Assembly (NCBI GenBank): GCA_963782255.1
Contig: CAWAIS010000001.1
Coordinates: 1,736,001 to 1,800,000 of the forward strand
DNA length: 64,000 bases
Direction: 5' to 3'
Origin: Roseiarcus sp963782255
Lineage (GTDB): Bacteria > Pseudomonadota > Alphaproteobacteria > Rhizobiales > Beijerinckiaceae
Positions 25,383-33,653 of this stretch are shown piece after piece (within the stretch, counting starts at the first letter, position 1; every line of letters starts with the position of its first letter). A program made the translations under genes and the position numbers. The notes under the pieces are model-generated. The model made no database searches, was not told the DNA's origin, and saw only the letters and a list, made by a program, of their open reading frames with translations.

Positions 25383-28300
25383 CCAGCGTGGCGGCGGCGT
25401 CCTCGGTGCGGTCGCGCAGCAGGGACGTGAGGCGTTCGCTCGAGCCGTCGAGCCGCTCCTCGAGCGTCCCGCCGCGCTCGACGACCGTCTCGTGCAGGCG
25501 GTCGGTCACGCTGTTGAGGCGCGAAACGAGCGAGTCGCCGTGGATAAGAACCGAGTCGGAAATGCGAGCCCCGCTCGCGTCGAGCCGGTCGATCAGCGCC
25601 AACGAACGCTCGCCGAAGTCGCGTGCCAAAGTCTCGCTTGCTTCGCTGAGCCGCTCGGCGGCCGATCGGCTTTGTTGGCGGATCGCATCGACCGTGTCGG
25701 TCCCGCTCGCGTTGATGCGGCCGACGACCTCATCGGCATGGTTTTCAAGAGCGCCGCGCATGAGGAGCGTGGCGTCGGCGAGCCGAGTTGAGACGGAGTC
25801 GCCCTGGACGTGGATCGCCTCGGCGGCTTCCGCCAGACGCTCGGCGAGCGCGTCGCCATGGAAGCGCAACGCGTGAACGGCCCCAGCGCTGCTCGCGTCG
25901 ATCTGGCCGACGACGGCCTGGCCGTGCGCGCCGACTGCGCCGGTGGCGGCGTCGGCCGCTTCCGCGAGACTCAAAACGATGGACTCGCTGTGCGAGTTGA
26001 GCGCGCGGACGGCGCGATCGCTGGTCGATGCGATCCGGCCGACGACGTCGTCGGAATGCGCGCCGATTGCGCTGCTGGCGGCGAGCGCCGCCTCGTCGAG
26101 GCGGATCGCCACGGAATCGCCTTGCGACCGGATCGCATCCAGAACCTGGTCGCTGCTGGCGGAGATACGGCCGACGATATCGTCGGCATGCGCGCCAAGG
26201 GCCCCTGACATGGCGAGCGAGGACTCGACGAGTCTGGCCGCGATGTTGTTCTCGTGCTCCTTCATCGCGTCGACGGCCTGAACGCTACTTGCGGAGATCC
26301 GGCCGACGACGTCGTCGGAATGTGAGCCAATTGCGTTCGTTATCCTCGCGGACGCCTGCGCGAGTTGCGCGGCGACGCCGTCGCCATGTCCCCGGATTGC
26401 CTCGACCGCGTTTGCGCTTGTTGCGCCGATGCGGCCTACGACCTCGTCGGCGTGCGCCTCCATGGCTCCAGACAAGGTGCGGGAAGCCTCGTCAAACCGG
26501 GCGGCGACGCTGTCGCCGTGACCCCGAAGCGCCTCGACGGCCTCGGCGCTGCTTGCGCCGATGCGGCCGACGATCTCGTCGGCGTGCGCCCCGATCGCGC
26601 CGGACACCGTCCGGGAAGCGTCCTCGAACCGGGCGGCGATGCTCTCGCCATGACCCCGGATCGCCTCGACGGCGTCGGCGCTGGTTGCGGAGATGCGGCC
26701 GATAACCTCGTCGGCATGCGCGCCCAGGGCGCCGGACACGGTCCGGGAAGCGTCCTCGAGCTGGATCGCGACGGTGTCGCCATGTCCTCGGATCGCTTGA
26801 ACCGCGCTTGCGCTGGTTGCGGAGATGCGGCCGACGATCTCGTCGGCATGCGCGCCCATTGCGCCGGACACCGTCCGCGAAGCGTCCTCGAACCGGGCGG
26901 CGATGTTCTCGCCATGACCCTGGATCGCCTGGACCGCGCTTGCGCTGGTTGCGGAGATGCGGCCAACGATCTCGTCGGCGTGCGCGCCCATGGCGCCGGA
27001 CATCGTCCGCGAAGCGTCCTCGAACCGGGCGGCGATGTTCTCGCCATGACCCTGGATCGCCTGGACCGCGCTTGCGCTGGTTGCGGAGATGCGGCCAACG
27101 ATCTCGTCGGCGTGCGCGCCCATGGCGCCGGACATCGTCCGCGAAGCCTCTTCAAACCGGGCGGCGACGCTGTCGCCATGGCCCTGGATGGCCTCGACGG
27201 CGTTCGCGCTGGTGGCGCTGATGCGGCTGACGACCTCGTACGAATGCGCGCTTATGGCGCCGGATACGGTTCGGGACGCGTCCTCGAGCTGGGCGGCGAC
27301 GCTGTCGCCATGTCCCTGGATCGCCTCGACGGCGTTCGCGCTGGTTGCGGAGATGCGGCCAACGATCTCGTCGGCGTGCGCGCCCATGGCGCCGGACATC
27401 GTCCGCGAAGCCTCTTCAAACCGGGCGGCGACGCTGTCGCCATGGCCCTGGATGGCCTCGACGGCGTTCGCGCTGGTGGCGCTGATGCGGCTGACGACCT
27501 CGTACGAATGCGCGCCGATGGCGCCGGATACGGTTCGGGACGCCTCCTCGAGCTGGGCGGCGACGCTGTCGCCATGTCCCCGGATCGCCTCGACGGCGTC
27601 AGCGCTGGTCGCGGAGATGCGGCCGACGATCTCGTCGGCGTGCGCGCCCATGGCGCCGGACATGGTTCGGGAAGCCTCCTCAAACCGGGCGGCGACGCTG
27701 TCGCCATGCCCCTGGATCGCTTCGACGGCGTCCGCGCTGCTGGCGCTGATCCGGCCGACAATCTCGTCGGCATGGGCGCCCATGGCGCCGGACATCATTC
27801 GGGAAGCCTCTTCAAACCGTTCGGCGACGCTGTCGCCATGGCCCTGGATCGCCTCGACGGCGTCCGTACTGGTGGCGCTGATGCGCCCAACCATGTGGTC
27901 GGCGTGGGCCGTCATCGCGTTGCGCGCTTCGTCGGCGGCCTCCGCCAGCCGGACGGCTACGCCTCCGCCGTGAATTCGAATCGCATCGACGGCGTCGCCG
28001 CTGCTCGCGCGAATTCGGCCAACCACCTCGTCGGCATGGGCGCCGATCGCGTCCGACATCGTCGCGGACGCGTCCGCGAGCCGATCCGCCACCGCGTCGC
28101 TGTGGCCTTTGAGAGCTGCGACGGCCCGGGCGCCGCTTTCATCGATGCGACCCACGACGTCGTCGGCGTGGGCGCCGACCGAATCGCGAATTCCGTCCGC
28201 GGTTTCGGCGAGACGCGTCGCGACCCGATCGCCGTGCTCGTCGATCGCATCGACCAGCGACGTCTGCGTGGCGTTGATGCGGGCGATCAGGTCGTCGCTG

Positions 28301-29496
28301 CGCGCGCCCATCCTGGCGACGAGAACTTCGCCGGCGGCTCTGACGCGACCGTCGACGTCGCCAACCCGGTGCAGAATGTCGTCCGCAGTCTTCCTGCTCG
28401 TTTCGCCGAGCTGCGCGGCGAGATTATCGCCGATGCCCGCGATCAACTCGGCGATCTGCGTTCCTTCCGCCGCGATGCGTTCGACCGTGGCAGTGCCGGT
28501 GCGGTCAAGCGCGACGGCGATCTCCTCGGACGACGTCCCGAGCGAAGTCGCGACGCGCTGGCCGGCCTCCGTCAGCCGCTCGCTCAGCCGAAAGCCTGCC
28601 GAATCGATGTCCTGCGAAATGCCGTGATGAGCGTTCGCGATGGCGTCGCGAACGCGAGCGCCGCTGGAGACGATCGCGTCGCGCTGGTCGGCCATCTCCG
28701 CGATGAGCGAACGGATCTTGCGCTCGTTGTCGGAATAGGTGCGCTCCAGCGTCGAGACCTCGGACTTCACCCGCGTCTCGAGCTCGGCCGCCCTTGCGAG
28801 CGCCCGCTCCACGCCGTCGCCCATGGCGGTGAGTTCGCGGCGGATCGCCTGCGACAGGGTCGCGACATGGTCGCCGGCCATGGTTTCGGGTTCGGCCAGG
28901 CGAACGGCCACCTGAGATATGGCGCGCGCCGACTGACGCAATTCACGCAGGCGCCGCGCAAGGGCGGCAAAGCCGAACATGAAGAAAATCGGGCCAAGCG
29001 TGGCGAGCGCTAGCAGCGGCGCCTCGGGACGATACAAGGTTTCGGCGAGCCGCTGCGACGAGACCCTGGGCCACAGGTTCTCGTAGCCGTAGAGCGCGCA
29101 AATCGCGGCCCAGGCGATCGAGGCGGCAAGCGCCAGGACAAAAGGAGTGCGGCTCGCCGGGCGAGCGTTCATCGCCTGCAGGACGGCGCCGACGTTTTCG
29201 CGGTCGTCGTTGGCGGGCGGCGCCGCTGCAATCGCCGGTTTGACCTCGGCCTCGCCGCCGACGGCCTGCACAGGCGTCGAACTCGGCCGGAGCAGGGGGG
29301 TCGACTCGGAGGGAGGGAAGCTCGGCTTTAGAACCGGCGTAGCGGGGGCGGGCTTCGCGGGCGCGAGCGGCGGCGTCTGGGCGGCGCTTTCGGCCGAGGC
29401 GATGGCCGAGACTTCGTCATCCGTCAGGTTCAACGCGCTCTCGATCGCCGACATCGCCGCGGAGACCGGATCCGTCGCCGAAATCTGTTTTGCCAT
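25279..29496 (-). CDS. Giant repeat-rich coiled-coil protein, N-terminal membrane-anchored part (GPR/RgsE-like)
   Basis: The start at 29496 (MAKQISATDPVSAAMSAIES) is chosen because AGAGGCGG lies upstream; the longer frame to 29598 has no such site. After a Pro/Ala-rich cytoplasmic segment come two membrane helices (TPFVLALAASIAWAAICALY and PLLALATLGPIFFMFGFAAL, 117-137 and 160-180 residues from this start). A very long amphipathic helix with 19 tandem 44-residue units follows. The frame ends at 25279 with an unrelated arginine-rich tail, while the next frame (20799-25382) continues the helix, so one protein of about 2,900 residues was probably intended. Membrane anchor, apolipoprotein-like helix and the conserved C-terminus in the other half suggest a growth-pole scaffold; this is family inference. 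Confidence 0.75.
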   Translation of the reverse strand: MAKQISATDPVSAAMSAIESALNLTDDEVSAIASAESAAQTPPLAPAKPAPATPVLKPSFPPSESTPLLRPSSTPVQAVGGEAEVKPAIAAAPPANDDRENVGAVLQAMNARPASRTPFVLALAASIAWAAICALYGYENLWPRVSSQRLAETLYRPEAPLLALATLGPIFFMFGFAALARRLRELRQSARAISQVAVRLAEPETMAGDHVATLSQAIRRELTAMGDGVERALARAAELETRVKSEVSTLERTYSDNERKIRSLIAEMADQRDAIVSSGARVRDAIANAHHGISQDIDSAGFRLSERLTEAGQRVATSLGTSSEEIAVALDRTGTATVERIAAEGTQIAELIAGIGDNLAAQLGETSRKTADDILHRVGDVDGRVRAAGEVLVARMGARSDDLIARINATQTSLVDAIDEHGDRVATRLAETADGIRDSVGAHADDVVGRIDESGARAVAALKGHSDAVADRLADASATMSDAIGAHADEVVGRIRASSGDAVDAIRIHGGGVAVRLAEAADEARNAMTAHADHMVGRISATSTDAVEAIQGHGDSVAERFEEASRMMSGAMGAHADEIVGRISASSADAVEAIQGHGDSVAARFEEASRTMSGAMGAHADEIVGRISATSADAVEAIRGHGDSVAAQLEEASRTVSGAIGAHSYEVVSRISATSANAVEAIQGHGDSVAARFEEASRTMSGAMGAHADEIVGRISATSANAVEAIQGHGDSVAAQLEDASRTVSGAISAHSYEVVSRISATSANAVEAIQGHGDSVAARFEEASRTMSGAMGAHADEIVGRISATSASAVQAIQGHGENIAARFEDASRTMSGAMGAHADEIVGRISATSASAVQAIQGHGENIAARFEDASRTVSGAMGAHADEIVGRISATSASAVQAIRGHGDTVAIQLEDASRTVSGALGAHADEVIGRISATSADAVEAIRGHGESIAARFEDASRTVSGAIGAHADEIVGRIGASSAEAVEALRGHGDSVAARFDEASRTLSGAMEAHADEVVGRIGATSANAVEAIRGHGDGVAAQLAQASARITNAIGSHSDDVVGRISASSVQAVDAMKEHENNIAARLVESSLAMSGALGAHADDIVGRISASSDQVLDAIRSQGDSVAIRLDEAALAASSAIGAHSDDVVGRIASTSDRAVRALNSHSESIVLSLAEAADAATGAVGAHGQAVVGQIDASSAGAVHALRFHGDALAERLAEAAEAIHVQGDSVSTRLADATLLMRGALENHADEVVGRINASGTDTVDAIRQQSRSAAERLSEASETLARDFGERSLALIDRLDASGARISDSVLIHGDSLVSRLNSVTDRLHETVVERGGTLEERLDGSSERLTSLLRDRTEDAAATLDAAAARWSEQFELARGPVAQRDRSPERSSRGADR
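25741..28302 (-). repeat. About 19 tandem 132 bp units (44 residues) in the giant gene
   Basis: Typical unit: HADEIVGRISATSADAVEAI followed by RGHGDSVAARFEEASRTMSG and AMGA. 44 residues equal four 11-residue helical periods. Outer units have diverged, while the central ones are nearly identical at DNA level (the units starting near 26941 and 27073 match almost base for base). An alternating two-unit pattern (HSYEVVSRI after HADEIVGRI) around 27180-27560 shows that pairs of units were also duplicated. One unit near 25830 is shortened. Such a block is prone to copy-number change and misassembly. Confidence 0.92.
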
Positions 29497-29598
29497 CTTG
29501 TCCGCCTCTTTAAGTCTTTTCGGCGTCGATCGCATGTCGACCGACCAACGCGCCAACGGCTTCCGCAGGCATTGGGCTGCCGGCCAGCGGAAACGCAC

Positions 29599-29787
29599 TA
29601 ATTAACCACGTCACAGTTTACCGCCCCGCCCAGCCTAAGGAAACCGCATGGGCGGCTGAACTTTCAAACGTCGTTAACGGTTCAGTTACCATGTTTTTTC
29701 AAAGTGTTCAGCCGGATGGGCGGCTTGCCGGCCGGCGCCGGGCGCCGCTCGGATCGCCGCCGGAAGGGAAAATCAGCAAAGACGCCC
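29599..29787. other. Divergent promoter region of the giant gene and the Hpt gene
   Basis: About 190 bp between two divergently read genes. It contains ATTAACCACG near 29599 and CGTTAACGGTTCAGTTACC near 29671. The TTAA/GTTAAC-like pieces recall CtrA half sites (TTAA-N7-TTAA), but none has the exact spacing, so cell-cycle control is only a hint. No consensus sigma-70 promoter was found. Confidence 0.3.
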
Positions 29788-30222
29788 ATGCCCGGAAGTC
29801 CGAAAAGCAGCGCGGAGTGGGGAGGGGCCTCGACGTCCGAATCCTCCATCGATGGCGGCTCCGGAGAGCCCCCTTTGGACCTTGTTCATCTGGCGCGCCA
29901 GTGTCAAGGCGAGGGCGAACTCGAGGCGGAACTGCTCGGCCTCTTCCGCCTCCAGTCGCGCGCGCTGATGGCGGAGCTCAGCCACGCTTCGGGGTTGTCG
30001 GCGGAGCGGAGAGCGCATATCGCGCACAGGCTCCGCGGGTCGGCGCTGGCGGTCGGGGCGAGACGGGTCGCCCGGGCCGCGGCGGCTCTCGAAGAGAAGC
30101 CGCCCTCATTTATGGGCGCAGAGGCTGCGGCGGAGCAATCGGCCGCGGCGGCTCAGGCGGTCGCCGCGCTCGAGGCGAGCGTCGACGAAGCGATCGCCGA
30201 GATCGAGCGTATCCGCGGCTGA
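29788..30222 (+). CDS. Histidine phosphotransfer (Hpt) domain protein
   Basis: 144 residues from ATG 29788; GTG 29704 or ATG 29716 in the same frame would lengthen it with low-complexity sequence. The last 110 residues form an Hpt four-helix bundle: LDLVHLARQCQGEGELEAELLG, LFRLQSRALMAEL, then AHRLRGSALAVGARRVARAA, where the His of HRLRGSA is the expected phosphorylation site (HxLKGSA in the family). It would relay phosphate between a hybrid kinase and a response regulator; neither is encoded nearby. Location next to the giant cell-pole-like gene is suggestive but unproven. The start is uncertain because no ribosome site is convincing. Confidence 0.75.
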   Translation: MPGSPKSSAEWGGASTSESSIDGGSGEPPLDLVHLARQCQGEGELEAELLGLFRLQSRALMAELSHASGLSAERRAHIAHRLRGSALAVGARRVARAAAALEEKPPSFMGAEAAAEQSAAAAQAVAALEASVDEAIAEIERIRG

Positions 30223-30359
30223 GCGGGCGGCGCGACGCCGCCCAAGCTCCGCCATGCGCCCTTCCGGCGCCGCTCCACTTGCTCTATGAAGCGCCGCGGC
30301 GAAGCCGGGCGCGTCCGCGCCGGGCGGGGACGGCTCTTCTTCAGGAATGCTTCGGCTCT

Positions 30360-30680
30360 ATGACAAAAGTGACCTATATCAACTCCTCGGGGCAGGCGCG
30401 TACGGTCGAGGCGCAGATCGGCTCGACCGTGATGGAGACCGCGCTGCGCAACTCAATTCCCGGGATCGAGGCCGAATGCGGCGGCGCCTGCGCCTGCGCG
30501 ACCTGCCACGTCTACGTCGCCGACGATTGGACCGAGAAGACCGGCAGCCCATCGCAGATGGAAGAGGACATGCTCGATTTCGCCTTCGAGGTCAGGCCCA
30601 GTTCGCGCCTCTCCTGCCAGATCAAGGTCAGCGAGGAACTGGACGGCCTCGTCGTGACCACTCCCGCCAAGCAAGGATGA
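30360..30680 (+). CDS. [2Fe-2S] ferredoxin, adrenodoxin type
   Basis: 106 residues from ATG 30360. Small cytosolic electron carrier. Cluster ligands Cys40, Cys46, Cys49 (ECGGACACATCHVY) and Cys86 (LSCQI) are in the adrenodoxin-type spacing CX5CX2C...C. MTKVTYINSSGQARTVEA is the usual beta-grasp start. The gene for a ferredoxin-NADP reductase starts 5 bp after its stop, so the two almost certainly form an electron-transfer pair. Client enzymes cannot be told from context; cytochromes P450 or Fe-S assembly are known uses of such ferredoxins. Confidence 0.93.
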   Translation: MTKVTYINSSGQARTVEAQIGSTVMETALRNSIPGIEAECGGACACATCHVYVADDWTEKTGSPSQMEEDMLDFAFEVRPSSRLSCQIKVSEELDGLVVTTPAKQG

Positions 30681-30685
30681 GATGG

Positions 30686-31723
30686 ATGAGCGAAGCGATC
30701 TCAACCGACGTCGCGATCGTCGGGGCCGGGCCGATCGGGCTCTTTGCCGTGTTCGAGCTCGGCCTTCTCGACATCAAGTGCCATCTCATCGACATCCTGC
30801 CGAAGCCGGGCGGCCAGTGCGCGGAGCTCTATCCGGAGAAGCCGATCTACGACATTCCGGGCTTTCCGATCATCACCGGGCAGGAACTGGTCGAGAGCCT
30901 GATGAAGCAGATCCACCCGTTCGGGGCGAAGTTTCACCTGGGCGAGATGGTCGACCGGCTCGAAACGCTCGGCAGCCCCGAACATCCGCTCTTTCGCATC
31001 TCGACCGACAACGACAAGACGATCGAGGCCAAGGCGATCTTCATCGCCGCCGGCGGCGGGTCGTTCCAGCCGAAGAGGCCGCCGCTCGCCGGCCTCGACG
31101 CCTATGAGAACACCAGCGTCTTCTACTCCGTCCGCAAGATGGACCACTTCCGCGGCCGCCGGGTGACGATCGTCGGCGGCGGCAATTCGGCGCTCGACTG
31201 GGTCTTAAACCTCCACCCCGTGGCGAGGCGCGTCACGCTCATCCATCGCCGCGACGCCTTCCGCGCCGCGCCCCATTCGGTCAACGCGATGCGCGCGCTC
31301 GTTCAGGCCGGGAAGATGGACTTCGTGCTCGGGCAGGTGACGGGCCTGAAGGGCGAGAGCGGGCAGCTCTCGGCCCTGACCGTGCGTAAGGAGAGCGGCG
31401 AGGTCTACGATCACGCCTGCGACGACATGCTACCCTTCTTCGGGCTCACGATGAAGCTCGGGCCGATCGCCAACTGGGGCCTCAACCTGCACGAGAACCT
31501 GATCCCGACCGACACGGAGAAGTTCGAGACGAGCACGCCCGGCATCTTCGCCGTCGGCGACATCAACACCTATCCGGGCAAGCTCAAGCTCATCCTCTGC
31601 GGCTTCCACGAGGCCGCGCTCGCTGCCCAGCGGGCGCACCACTACGTCTTCCCCGACAAGAAGCTGACCTTCCAGTACACGACGTCGTCGACGAGCCTCC
31701 AGCGCAAGCTCGGCGTAACCTGA
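30686..31723 (+). CDS. Ferredoxin-NADP+ reductase, thioredoxin-reductase-like
   Basis: 345 residues from ATG 30686; the in-frame ATG at 30677 would overlap the ferredoxin stop. FAD-binding VAIVGAGPIGLFA at the N-terminus, PGGQCAELYPEKPIYDIPGF (substrate-side loop of this family, with no CxxC redox pair as in true thioredoxin reductases), NADP-binding TIVGGGNSALDW near residue 155, and the FAD C-terminal motif GIFAVGDINTYPGKLKLI near 285. The C-terminal QYTTSSTSLQRKLGV extension is typical of bacterial TrxR-like ferredoxin reductases (Rhodopseudomonas and Bacillus type). Reduces the adjacent ferredoxin with NADPH. Confidence 0.94.
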   Translation: MSEAISTDVAIVGAGPIGLFAVFELGLLDIKCHLIDILPKPGGQCAELYPEKPIYDIPGFPIITGQELVESLMKQIHPFGAKFHLGEMVDRLETLGSPEHPLFRISTDNDKTIEAKAIFIAAGGGSFQPKRPPLAGLDAYENTSVFYSVRKMDHFRGRRVTIVGGGNSALDWVLNLHPVARRVTLIHRRDAFRAAPHSVNAMRALVQAGKMDFVLGQVTGLKGESGQLSALTVRKESGEVYDHACDDMLPFFGLTMKLGPIANWGLNLHENLIPTDTEKFETSTPGIFAVGDINTYPGKLKLILCGFHEAALAAQRAHHYVFPDKKLTFQYTTSSTSLQRKLGVT

Positions 31724-31726
31724 GCC

Positions 31727-32167
31727 TCAGGCTGCGATCGGCTGGCCGTCCTTCGCGCCCTTAAGCGCGATGTGGTTGATCTTCTTCGCCAGCCGCTCCA
31801 GCTTGGCCGGCGTCGCGCTGATCTCGAGCGCGAACCACGCCCGCGTTCCTCGGACGATCGCGCCCTCGACCCGGCCCAGGCCGTCAAGATAGACGACGAC
31901 CCAGCCTCCGACCGCGCCCGCGGGAAACCCCTGAACGCTCACGCCGACGGCCGAAACATCCTGCGTCTGACAGGAAAACTCGCTTCCGTCTTCGAGCATG
32001 TAGCGTCCGCCGAGGGCGAGGGGAAAGCGCGGGTAGCGGCGCCGCTCCCTTTCCTGCGGCCAATCCGACGCCGCAGGGGACCCGGACGCAATCGGCGGCT
32101 GCGCCGTCCTCTCGTCCGCGGAGGCGAGCGACGACGGCCGGAGGTCGAAGGACGGGGATAAGGACAT
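31727..32167 (-). CDS. PilZ domain protein, possible c-di-GMP receptor
   Basis: 146 residues. A disordered N-terminal 40 residues is followed by a PilZ domain: RERRRYPRFPLALGG, containing the RxxxR c-di-GMP-binding arginines, then TQDVSAVGVSV, the D/NxSxxG box. Both motifs are kept, so ligand binding is plausible. C-terminal helix KLERLAKKINHIALKG. It converges on the ferredoxin reductase gene with 3 bp between stops. A copy of the TAACCCATT repeat family lies 260 bp upstream of its start, oriented toward it. Confidence 0.88.
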   Translation of the reverse strand: MSLSPSFDLRPSSLASADERTAQPPIASGSPAASDWPQERERRRYPRFPLALGGRYMLEDGSEFSCQTQDVSAVGVSVQGFPAGAVGGWVVVYLDGLGRVEGAIVRGTRAWFALEISATPAKLERLAKKINHIALKGAKDGQPIAA

Positions 32168-32334
32168 TGGATTTCCGCCGATTTTGCAACGCCAGAATGG
32201 CCTTTAAGGCGCCCGAAGGGCCCGATCGAGCACGTGGGACAAGCCTTAAGCTCCAGTTCGATCGTTTCACGGAGAGTCTAAGAACGCCCTGCCTCGGCCG
32301 CGCGCAGCGGGTAAATCGCCGGCAAGGAGCGCCC

Positions 32335-32432
32335 ACGCCAAGCCAAACCAAGCCAAACCAAATGCAAGAGAAATGCAAGGAATTAACCTTGTATCTCCTT
32401 TGGCAAATCGAGACTTTTTAATGGGTTACGAG
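32335..32432 (-). repeat. TAACCCATT dispersed repeat, copy 1
   Basis: Read on the minus strand it begins CGCTCGTAACCCATT (TAACCC at 32428-32423) and runs through GCCAAAGGAG, TTAATTCCTTGCATTTC, CTTGCATTTGG to tandem TTTGGCTTGG units. It matches copy 2 (54862-55000) over most of its length and copy 3 (58313-58380) at its start. The inner part can fold into an imperfect hairpin (CCAAA...GCAAGG / CCTTG...TTTGG). It lies 261 bp before the PilZ gene and points toward it. Confidence 0.75.
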
Positions 32433-32597
32433 CGATCCTCCCCAAAAAATTCTCGACGCGAGACGCCGGCGTGAAAATGAGCCGCCTGCCCGGCGCGGGC
32501 GTTCGTTTTTGGAAAAGCCGAGGGGCGGTCGATCTCATAGACAAAATCATAGCGCGGATTCTGACTTTCAGGAAGGAAATGCAACTCTTCTTTCCCC

Positions 32598-32769
32598 GTC
32601 ATGGCCGGGCTTGGCCCGGCCATCCATGAGAACATCAAGCTATCCGAATAAAATACTGAAATAGCGCAGAATACGGAACTCAGGCGTTCAGTGGCGCGGC
32701 ACTGGGTGGATGGCCGGGACAAGCCCGGCCATGACGAAAAACAGAAAAGCAACGCCCCTACCCACAGCC
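32598..32769 (-). repeat. MITE-like palindromic-end element, copy A
   Basis: The ends are GTCATGGCCGGGCTTGGCCC (left) and the complementary GGCCGGGACAAGCCCGGCCATGAC-type sequence (right, to 32735), enclosing a unique core of about 75 bp. The core matches copy B (38587-38756) in inverted orientation, including TTTCAGTAT and TTATTCGG, and the similarity extends outward about 35 bp on one side (GGCTGTGGGTA). No coding capacity. Such GTCATGGCCGGGC elements are abundant in Bradyrhizobium-like genomes. Confidence 0.8.
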
Positions 32770-33039
32770 GGCCTCTGGGTTGATGGGCCAGAATTGCCGC
32801 CAGGGCCGCAGAGCCCGACATCCAGCGAACGGCTCGGCAAACGCGCGCTCGTGAAGCGACCTAATGGTCAATTCCGACGCGGCGGACCGGACTCGACGTG
32901 AAGCGGTGGCAACAGCCACTCTAAACTATGTGCCAATTCGGGCGATACGGAAGGATGGCTCAGTGGATCCACGGTACAGCTTGCGTCGCGCGCGCCTACG
33001 GCGCCAATGTTGCCGCATTACAAGTTGAAAGGGCCGCAA

Positions 33040-33285
33040 ATGTTCACAGATACCCCCGATCTCATCCAAACCCTCGTGCAGGAGGGCACCGGCGTTCATG
33101 CCGATGTCTTCAAGCGCGTTAACGCCGCCTATCCCTACGGGGTCAGGCTTTGGGACGAGGACACTGGCAACACGTTGGAGGTACAACTCTGCAGGAGCCT
33201 CGCCGACGCGATCTACTCAGCCCGAGGAGCGACGTTGTCGCAACGCGCCCCACTGGCCCTCTCGGGTAAAGAGAGGGCGGCATGA
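33040..33285 (+). CDS. Small protein of unknown function
   Basis: 81 residues from ATG 33040 (MFTDTPDLIQTLVQEGTGVH). Soluble, mixed helix and strand, with no motif I recognise. The start at 33007 would add eleven residues. Its last bases overlap the next start (ATGATG), which supports both as a translated pair. It lies in an accessory stretch with repeats on both sides. Confidence 0.45.
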   Translation: MFTDTPDLIQTLVQEGTGVHADVFKRVNAAYPYGVRLWDEDTGNTLEVQLCRSLADAIYSARGATLSQRAPLALSGKERAA

Positions 33286-33530
33286 TGGAGGTATCAGAAA
33301 GCCTTTCTGAGACAACCGCGCCTGATCTGGCGACAGAGGCAACGTCGCGTCGACCGGCGCATCGGACCCGCAAGCCGCGTCGCTTATTCGGGCGGAACGT
33401 CGTCGCCGAATTTATCGCAGCCGGGGGAGGCACGGAAGCAAGGGAACAGCTCTTGCGCAGATTGAGGTCGGAAGGAGAATGGGATCCACAGATCCCGACC
33501 TTCCGCGCCCCGGCAGCCGCCGCAGAGTGA
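33282..33530 (+). CDS. Small basic protein of unknown function
   Basis: 82 residues. An acidic N-terminus is followed by a strongly basic stretch (RRPAHRTRKPRRLFGRN) and a helix containing AREQLLRRLRSEG. The basic patch could contact nucleic acid, but no known fold is recognised. The start overlaps the end of the preceding small gene by 4 bp, so they are probably cotranscribed. Confidence 0.4.
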   Translation: MMEVSESLSETTAPDLATEATSRRPAHRTRKPRRLFGRNVVAEFIAAGGGTEAREQLLRRLRSEGEWDPQIPTFRAPAAAAE

Positions 33531-33653
33531 ATTTGTAGTTTCGCGCGAACCATACTGGACCGCATACGTCCAGAATGGCCCAGTCGGGGTATCAAGTGTT
33601 TGATTTTGACCGCTAGCGTCGTTCCTATGGAGGTCCACCGGACAATGGCCCGA

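Noticed and set aside
25741..28302. CRISPR array
   Set aside because: Regular spacing, but units are contiguous 132 bp coding repeats without unique spacers and remain in frame.
26365..29013. 882-codon plus-strand frame with its own repeats opposite the giant gene
   Set aside because: Its repeats are the complement of the 132 bp coding units; composition (GAGH/ADDLVGV runs) looks artefactual, whereas the minus strand gives membrane helices and a regular amphipathic helix.
31884..32378. 164-codon minus-strand frame beginning MHFSCIWFGLVWLG
   Set aside because: Starts inside repeat copy 1 and then runs as a shadow of the PilZ gene; similar WFGLVWLG peptides at copy 2 come from the CTTGGTTTGG units, not from a real protein.
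32426..32821. 131-codon minus-strand frame across MITE-like copy A
   Set aside because: Contains the translated palindrome (AGPSPAMTG type) that appears wherever this element is read through; not a gene.
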